Shown here in pieces: positions 56,990 to 64,000 of a DNA stretch of 64,000 nucleotides. Below the pieces are notes generated by a model that did no database searches, was not told the origin of the DNA, and saw only the letters and a program-made list of their open reading frames with translations. How positions within the stretch are numbered: the first letter of the stretch is position 1; every line of letters begins with the position of its first letter. A program made the translations under genes and the position numbers. Origin of the DNA: Dugong dugon (Eukaryota > Chordata > Mammalia > Sirenia > Dugongidae); assembly GCA_030035585.1 (NCBI GenBank), contig JASCZL010000064.1, positions 1 to 64,000 on the forward strand. Reading direction: 5' to 3'.

Positions 56990-59356
56990 ATATTCTCAGT
57001 AATATTTAGCCTGTTATTTAACACAAATCTATTATTAAGAATAAATTTAATTTTAAGTAAGTAAAAGTGTAGGTTACTTAGGTTTCATTATCAATCTTGT
57101 CTAAAAGTAGTTCAGTAATTTCTCACTACTAGAAATTCCTCATACTTTATTAATTTAATCATCAGAATGAAAAAATTAAGTCATAAAAGTCTCTTTTATA
57201 AAATGAAAAGTTGGACAAGATCTCAATGATCCTTCCCAGAGTTAAAAAGATATCATTCTATAATTAAATATGAAATGTTAAGATAGATGATCTTCACAAA
57301 TTTTATTTTTAGCAATGATTTTAACTATAAGGAACTTCTAAAAATTAGGTAATACAATAATTATTGAGTATCATGATAAATATGTAGTTCACTTTGTAAA
57401 ACATAAGTACTCATTTTCTAATCTCTTTATAATAAAGTTGAGTGTGTGTATCATGTATCTTTGAATTATAACAGGAATTTTCAATGAGACTTTCATTTTT
57501 CTAAGCTTTGCTAATCTGTGAAAGTACACACATTTATTTCTTTACATGGTCTTTAAACATTTTCAGGTAATATGAAGAGCATAGATTCATTAAACTCCAA
57601 AACCTTAGGAGGTTTTTGGGAGGCTGCTTAAAATAGTTTTTCAAAGAGTTAAAACTTCTAAACATGCCAAGTAGAGTCTCAGTTAAAAAATGCCAAGTGA
57701 CTGAATGAAGTTGAAAAAAAAAAGTCTAGAAAAGTTACTAGGAGAGAAGAGAGATGGAATCTTTCAGAACAGCAAATGGTTCCAAGAAATACATTAGAAT
57801 TTTGTCATTATGGATTAAAATATTATTCCTGTTACCTGCAAGGTGAGGAGATTTGTGAGTTCACCTGAGGTGACATACAGATAAGCATAGAGAAAGATAC
57901 GACATTTTGAAATTCTGTTGTGACTTCTTCCAAAGAACAATATGTAAGATTCATTTAGATTCATGGGTGGCAAGACTCTGTTCTTAGAAATGAAGACATG
58001 ATAAATGTGAGTTGTTTTTTTTTTTTCTTTTAAAGTTTATGTTGTTGATTCCCATTCACTCAAATCACATAAATTTTAACCCCAGTTCAAAAAGTTTTTT
58101 TTTATAACCAAATCATTTTTCTCTCACATAAGTGCTCCCATATTTGAACTTTTAATTTCTTAAATATTGCTTTATGGGGGTAAGGTTTAGGATAAAGCAA
58201 TATATGAGACATAGACCTCTCTCTTAGATTGTAATTAAGTGGTTAAGACATTATGCAAGATGTGAGCATGTAAGTCAGGAGGAAAAAAATTGCTGCATTT
58301 CGAAGCAGAGAGCTTTATGTTATGAAATTAGAACATTAATATTAAGATACACCTGGAGTTTAAGTCCTTTTTCAGTATCAGGTAAGTTTGAAGAGGATTC
58401 TGTTTTTCCCTGGTAAGTGAACACGCTACGATAGGATTGACAGTCATGTCATCTTTACAACTATTTAAAGTGTAGTTTCTACCAGGGATTGGGGGCAAGG
58501 AAAATTAGATTTCTAAAGCTTAAAAGGTTTGTCTTCTAATTCAAGGTCATAGCATGGCAGTTACATAAAGCTAAGCCAGATATTTGCTGCTCTTACTCCT
58601 TGCCCATGGGTTCTCCAAATCTATCTTGTGAATGTCATTCATAAAAATTTCATCTAAAATCCTTAGTATGTAATCTAAATTCTAGTACACTTATTTTACC
58701 TTGTGATTTAATTCACTGTTTGTAGAAATTCCGCTTGCCTCTCAAATTATGTGCACTTGGTTTCTGAATACAGGTACTGATTTCTTCCTTTATTTGAAAA
58801 TTGGGCTGGCTAATTCTGAGCCTTATCTGTACAGTGAATCAATCTCCTCAGGCTCATTAGAAATCTCTTGAACTTCTTTCCTTAATGCTGTTTTTCTATT
58901 TGTACGTATATAAGAAGACTGAGCCATTAAAATAATTTCTTGATTATCTTCTTAGAATTAAGTTTACCTATTGTGCTTTATCTCTCATTGTTTTCAGACA
59001 TTCACATTTTGTTACCTACATTTCTGTAAATGTGAATAAATTGTTCACACAAGTTGGGAAGGGACTGTATTATCTTACATAGTCACTTCACTATCTAGAG
59101 AATTAGGGACTTTAATTCCCTGGTCAACTGGAATCTAAAATTAAAAATCCAGAGCTTCTACTTTTGAAATCCTTTGAGCCTCCTAACTTGTAAATGTTAT
59201 GGAAATTAGCTCCAATCAAAACCTCCCTAGCCATCTTTCTGACAAGAAAAGCAGGATTCAAAATTAAATAATTTCATTAAAGAAGAGCAGATATTTTTCT
59301 TGCTTGGGTACTTAAATCTGCTGCCAGGAGATCAGCAAAATCTATTACAATACGGT
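56990..59356. other. Long stretch with no recognised repeat
   Basis: About 2.4 kb, AT-rich, with a T run at 58014-58025 and nothing I can assign to a repeat family or exon. Confidence 0.4.
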
Positions 59357-59586
59357 TACCATGTTTTTACCCAAATAGCACGCACCTTCTACGTTTGCTT
59401 GCCAACCACACCCTCCCGATGTGAGGTATTTTCATAAGCGGGCTATGCTAATTTGTTTTTACAGCCAAGTGTAAAAAAAATTTGTATAGCGGCACTTATG
59501 AAAACACCTGGGGGGGGGGCAGTGGGGGAGGGTGTGGTTGGCAAACAAACATAGAAGGCATGAGTTATTTGCATAAAAATAAGGTA
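59357..59586. mobile_element. Foldback (MITE-like) palindromic element
   Basis: Two ~105-bp arms in inverted orientation around a ~12-bp centre. Left arm blocks (TTTTTACCCAAATA, CTTCTACGTTTGCTTGCCAA, CCACACCCTCCC, TATTTTCATAAG) recur reversed in the right arm (CTTATGAAAACA, GGGAGGGTGTGGTTGGCAAA, CATAGAAGG, TATTTGCATAAAAA). The outer ends read TACC...GGTA, so TA may be a target duplication as in Tc1/mariner-type elements. No coding capacity. Family not named. Confidence 0.8.
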
Positions 59587-60598
59587 AATGTTTTGAGAAA
59601 GGTGCTATGACTCTTCAATCCTCTTTTAAGGAGATTGTATTTTCTTAGTTCTGAGAAATAGAGAATTACAGTTTTTTATTAACTCTATAATAAGAAATGA
59701 AGAAAAAACATAGATTTAAAATATAACCTCATTTGGCCATGATTATGATAGACATTGGTATCTTTTTCTTCTTAATATATATTAAAGTATGGCTTTATTA
59801 CTCATTCTCAGTGTAGGCATTTTGGTTTAAGCATTAAATTCCTTGTACTAGATTTACCTCCAGTTTGTCCCACAGCTATAACAGAAGGCAACATTTTAAT
59901 TGTAAAACTAATATTCTTACTATTTTCCAAAAGCCACCATTCTGTGAATTTTCCAGTGGCAGAGATTATTGTTGTTAGCTTCATACTATGAATAACTAAC
60001 GATCAGTTAAGAAAACTAAAATAATAAATTTAATATTGAGGTAGAAACTGGAGATCTTATTCTCAAAAGTAATTTTCCCTAGGACCTGAGAACTCTTGGA
60101 ATAAGTAAAGCAGCAGTTGCCTATTTGTGGAATTGCCCAGAGAGATTCTCTGTCAGGAAATAGTAATCTTAATAATACTCATTTTACCATTGCTTTTTTC
60201 TGTCAAGTTCTGAGGCATGCTTAGTAATTCAGTTTATTTAAGAATCATATTCCCCTGGGACAAAAATCATTCTTAAATTTGGATTAGTTGATGTATTTCT
60301 TATGAACTTTTACCTTACAAAGAGTAGATATAAATCAAACGTTGTATGTAGTGGTCTTGGCAAGGTCGGGTTAGAGGAAGGATAGCAGATGAGGACAAAG
60401 CACAAGTTGCCAATTTTCTAATTTTCACAGGCTGTGCCTCTATTTGAAGTTCCATTGTTATACTTTGTCTATCTGCTTCTACAGTAAGATTGCCTTAGAG
60501 CAATGTTTACAGACAGCTTGTCATTTTTGAAATAAAAAATATTTGAACAAAAGAGATTTCTGCTTTTTTCCATTTCTTATTAATCAACAATTTACAGT
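59587..60598. other. AT-rich stretch, nothing recognised
   Basis: No repeat or exon recognised. Confidence 0.4.
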
Positions 60599-60795
60599 TG
60601 GGTATTGTAAGTGGTTAAGTGCTGGGCTATCAACCAAAAGGTGGGTGGCTCAAATCCACTCAGAGACACCTTGGAAGAAAATCCTAGTGTTCTATTTTTG
60701 AAAAGTCAAAGCCATTGAAAACAGCATGTAGTGCAGTTCTATTCTGTAACCCATGGGGTTGCCATGGATTGGAATCAACTCTGTGGAAACTTTTT
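60599..60795 (+). mobile_element. AfroSINE, long form, old
   Basis: GTAAGTGGTTAAGTGCTGGG head, B box in GGCTCAAATCC, body GAAAACAGCATGTAGTGCAG, tail ATTGGAATCAACTCTGTGGA. The middle is diverged. Confidence 0.85.
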
Positions 60796-61913
60796 ATTAT
60801 TATTATAATTATTGATCAATAAAGCATCATGTATACATAATTTTATAACTATATTAATTTGGTTTTTATTGTACATGGTTGTTTGATTGCAAACATCAGG
60901 AATTAACACTGGATGCCTTAACAAAAAGGCAATTCATTAAAAGAAAAACGTCATGATCAAAAACAGCTAAAAAACTAAAATCAGAAGAGGAATGGGCAGC
61001 ATCCAAGAAATCGGACAATAGAAGTTTAACACATTTGGGGCATTACTCCTTAGATAAATCAGTTCCAAATTTTCATTGTTTTCCCATTACCATGTAACGA
61101 GAAAAAGATTCAGAGACCACTGGGATTAGTCTAGGTCATGAGTCTACATTTTGGCTACAGAGGGTTGTCGTTTGTTGAAGGATGGTCTAACCACAAGCAT
61201 CATATTAGAGAAGATATTATTTCTTAAAAGAACATGGAAGGAGATGCCCAAAGAGTAACAGTGGATGTTAGGTAGCAAAAATAGCTTAAGTCTGTAATTC
61301 ATATGAAATTATCTTCTTTAAAAGAATTTTTGAAATTCACATTCAAAAGAAAAGTTAACATCTTGGCATCATTTGAACTAATATGTTGCATTCCTGTACA
61401 TAGTTCATTTGAAGTCTCTTTACTCTCATGCTTTATGAAAAGTTCCACAGAAAGCTTTAAAAGGTCATAACAATAAAAAAGAAATGTGTTTCAAAGTTCA
61501 AATATCAAAGTATTAACAGTTGGGCTTATTTTGTGTCAGTGGTGTCGCTCAGATCAAACTTTCTTTCTTCTTTTCAAGGATGCTAGAATTGAAATAAGTT
61601 CTTGAGGTCATTATTTCTCCTTAAAGATTAATAAAACACTTAAATAAATACTTAATAACCCTATGGCCTATAGCAAATGGTTTTTGCTTCTTATATCCTC
61701 AGCTAATAGATGCTATTTCTTAGTATCATTGCTTAGTAACTAAAAAATTCTACCTAGTTGTGTCAATACTTACATAACTCCTATAATGTATACATATTAG
61801 GTAAAATTGGGTGGTATTTGTACTCCTAACCAAGACAATTAGAAAAGGTTATATACTTTTCAATGTTTCACAAGGGAGATATGACTGTCTAAAAATAAAA
61901 CCTAAATGATGTT
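60796..61913. other. AT-rich stretch, nothing recognised
   Basis: No repeat or exon recognised. Confidence 0.4.
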
Positions 61914-62324
61914 TGTTACGGATTGAATTGTGTCCCCCAAAAATATGTGTTATAATTCCTAATCTCAATACTTGTGGTTATAATCCCATTTAAGGATGGG
62001 TTTTCTTTGTTTTGTTAATGAGGTAGGATTAGTGTAGGGTGTATCTTGAGTCAGTCTCTTTTGAGATGTAAAAGAGATTAAACAAGCAAACTAAGCAGCA
62101 GAGATGGGAGGAGATGCCAACCCACATGAAGACTGTCCAGGAGCAGAAGCTCAGAAGACACAAGGACCTTGCTCCAGAGCTGACAGAGAGAGAAAGCCTT
62201 CCCCTAGAACCAGCACCCTGAATTCTGACTTCTAGCCTCCTAAACTGTGAGAAAATAAATTTCTATTTGTTAAAGCCATCCACTTGCGACAATTCTGTTA
62301 TAGCAGCGCTAGATAACTAAGACA
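61914..62324 (+). mobile_element. MaLR-like solo LTR (type A), shortened
   Basis: 411 bp, about 100 bp shorter than its relatives because of an internal loss in the first half. Flanks ATGTT (61909-61913) and ATCTT (62325-62329) match at 4 of 5. AATAAA near 62255. Confidence 0.9.
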
Positions 62325-62770
62325 ATCTTCTTTAAAGTAATGCACATCTTAAAAATCTGTGGATATTTCAAACTGTAAAACAGTTATCTACAAGATTAAA
62401 CATATGCTATTATTAAATAAATAACACAGGTATAATTAGTATAGGATTAGGTACACTAGCTTCTAAGGCTCTTTGAAATATTAAAATAAGGGAAACTGCC
62501 CTAATAATTTATAAACTTTCTTCTTGCTCTTGAGGAAAAATACTTTTGCTGTTGTTGTTGTTGCTGTTTTAATTTCCTTTTCCCTCCTCGTGACTTAATT
62601 TATTTTTGTTGACTTATATCATTGACTAGGACCTTTAGTCCAATGTTGAGTAGAAGTAGAGATAATAGTAATTCTTTCATTTAAAACTTTTATTTATTTC
62701 AAAGTAAATACAGGTAATATTTCTCCATTGAGAGTTAGGGATTTGATGAAGAATTATATTATACAACTTT
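62325..62770. other. AT-rich stretch, nothing recognised
   Basis: A (GTT)n patch at 62550-62566; otherwise unassigned. Confidence 0.4.
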
Positions 62771-62881
62771 GTCTTAATTTGAGTTTCCTAGGAAATAGAC
62801 TGTGAGGCAGAAATTAGCATGCAAATATTTTACTGTGGAGTGGCCTCTGAATAACACCTGTGAAGTGTGAGGGACTAGGAT

Positions 62882-62925
<44 letters not shown>

Positions 62926-64000
62926 CTTTCCTGCTCCAACAGAGTTCTCTGAAGTTGGAATATTCCTTTAGACTTATTCCACGAGGCAAGTGGCTTCAGC
63001 CTTTGTATGTTCTCATCAACCATTTAGCGGCTGTGTATTGTATCAAGGAAAAGGCCATAGTATTGGGTGAAGTAGCTCTCTTTGGCTGAGAGATATTTCC
63101 TCAGAAGAATTCACCTGTGAAACGTCAGTAATCAACACTTCTGGCAGAAGAATCATGAGTACCTTAGTCCTGAATGGGGCATCTGGATGGTGCAACCAAG
63201 TGGCAACTACAATTCAAGACTTATACCACCTGCATTTACTTGCTACCTATGAAAATTTCAACCGATTGAATAGATTTTCCAGGATTAGGTTTGGTCTCTT
63301 TTTCTGGGGAGACTTATAAGAGAAAAGTTAGTAGAATTAACTACAGAATCCATACTTCTGTTACCTGCAACTGATAATCACTATTTGCTTCATCTATTGT
63401 CCATTTCAGATTGACTTTGTCCTCTACTAACATCTCTGCTGATATGGGTGGCTTCTCCATGGTGGGGAAAGGTGAGCTACTCCTAATAGTTGTAAACCCT
63501 TGGTCACCATGTTGGTATTGGACTGTAACTGCTGCACTTGACTATCTACCATCAAAATTACACAACGAAGTACCAAGAGGCACCTAGTGAGTCATATGGA
63601 TGCCAAATTTAGTTTCCCTTGCCCCATTGGGAAAGAGCAGTCTTATCACTTTCCAGTGATCAGAGTTAGTTACCTATGCCAGGAAAGAGACTGCTTTCAT
63701 TGTCTGTTGCCCTTATGGCAAGAAGAGTTCAAAGAGACTGGGCAATGATTGTAGCTAAAAGAAAAAGAGATCTTCTTTGTGTCCATTGGTAGAAGAATTT
63801 CCCCTTTGGGAAAAATATTTGTAAATTCTCAGAGCATAGAATTATGGATAGGAGAAACACAAATTTCCTGAGACACTATGTCAGAGTTGATGGTTAATGG
63901 AGAACTTCTATTCTTTGTTTCCTATACCTGTGCGTTCTATCTGTTTGGGAACAAAACATCACGATCATTGATTTAGGGTGTATACTACAACTTGAAATGT
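62771..64000. other. Unassigned, perhaps an old LINE, with a (CA)n
   Basis: TTTGAGTTTCCTAGGAAATA and ATTAGCATGCAAATATTTTA look like an old interspersed repeat interrupted by the CA array. The rest, to the window end, is more GC-balanced (for example GGTGGCTTCTCCATGGTGG) but not assigned. Confidence 0.3.
62884..62923 (+). repeat. (CA)n microsatellite, about 20 units
   Basis: Pure AC repeat. It creates Val-Cys and Thr-His phantom frames. Confidence 0.97.

Noticed and set aside
62814..63089. Val-Cys and Thr-His repeat proteins
   Set aside because: Translations of the (CA)n microsatellite.

Overview
Eukaryotic, mammalian nuclear DNA: AT-rich, with no recognisable host protein-coding exon, rRNA, tRNA gene or CRISPR array. 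The repeats identify the organism. About twenty copies or fragments of the afrotherian tRNA-derived SINE family (AfroSINE) are spread across the window, with RTE-type LINE 3' ends that share their tail with the SINEs. They sit among pan-placental repeats (MIR, L2, old L1, MER5, MLT1). AfroSINEs are known only from Afrotheria, so the source is an afrotherian mammal. Elephant or another paenungulate is my inference; I cannot fix the species.

Layout. 0-10 kb: AfroSINEs, decayed L1 ORF2 pieces, an MLT1-like LTR, an RTE 3' end next to a MaLR-like LTR, a MIR and a tRNA-Gly-type SINE. 11-17 kb: a decayed class I endogenous retrovirus (ERV1); the integrase C-terminus, polypurine tract and 3' LTR can still be read. 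17-23 kb: more SINEs, a MIR and LTR fragments. 23.9-28.25 kb: an internally deleted ERV-L provirus on the minus strand with PBS, RT, RNase H, integrase and dUTPase remains. Its two LTRs are of different types, yet the same five bases (CTTGG) flank the whole element. 30-38 kb: LTRs, two SINEs head-to-tail at one target site, and a younger 5'-truncated L1 split by a solo LTR. 38-54 kb: SINEs, L2, an ERVL-class LTR with its PBS, L1 3' UTR and a second RTE 3' end. 54-64 kb: LTRs, MIR, MER5A, a 230-bp foldback (MITE-like) element, and long stretches with nothing recognised.

No genes act together here; this is an intergenic or deep intronic transposon landscape. The useful content is the insertion history: at least ten target-site duplications can be read directly. 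Autonomous and non-autonomous partners occur together (RTE with two SINE families; ERV-L with MaLR LTRs). I did not find a new biological system. The best leads are the mismatched-LTR ERV-L, the foldback element, and the tail shared by RTE and both SINE families. Family names are from recognition by eye; no database search was run, and element edges without a stated target duplication are approximate.
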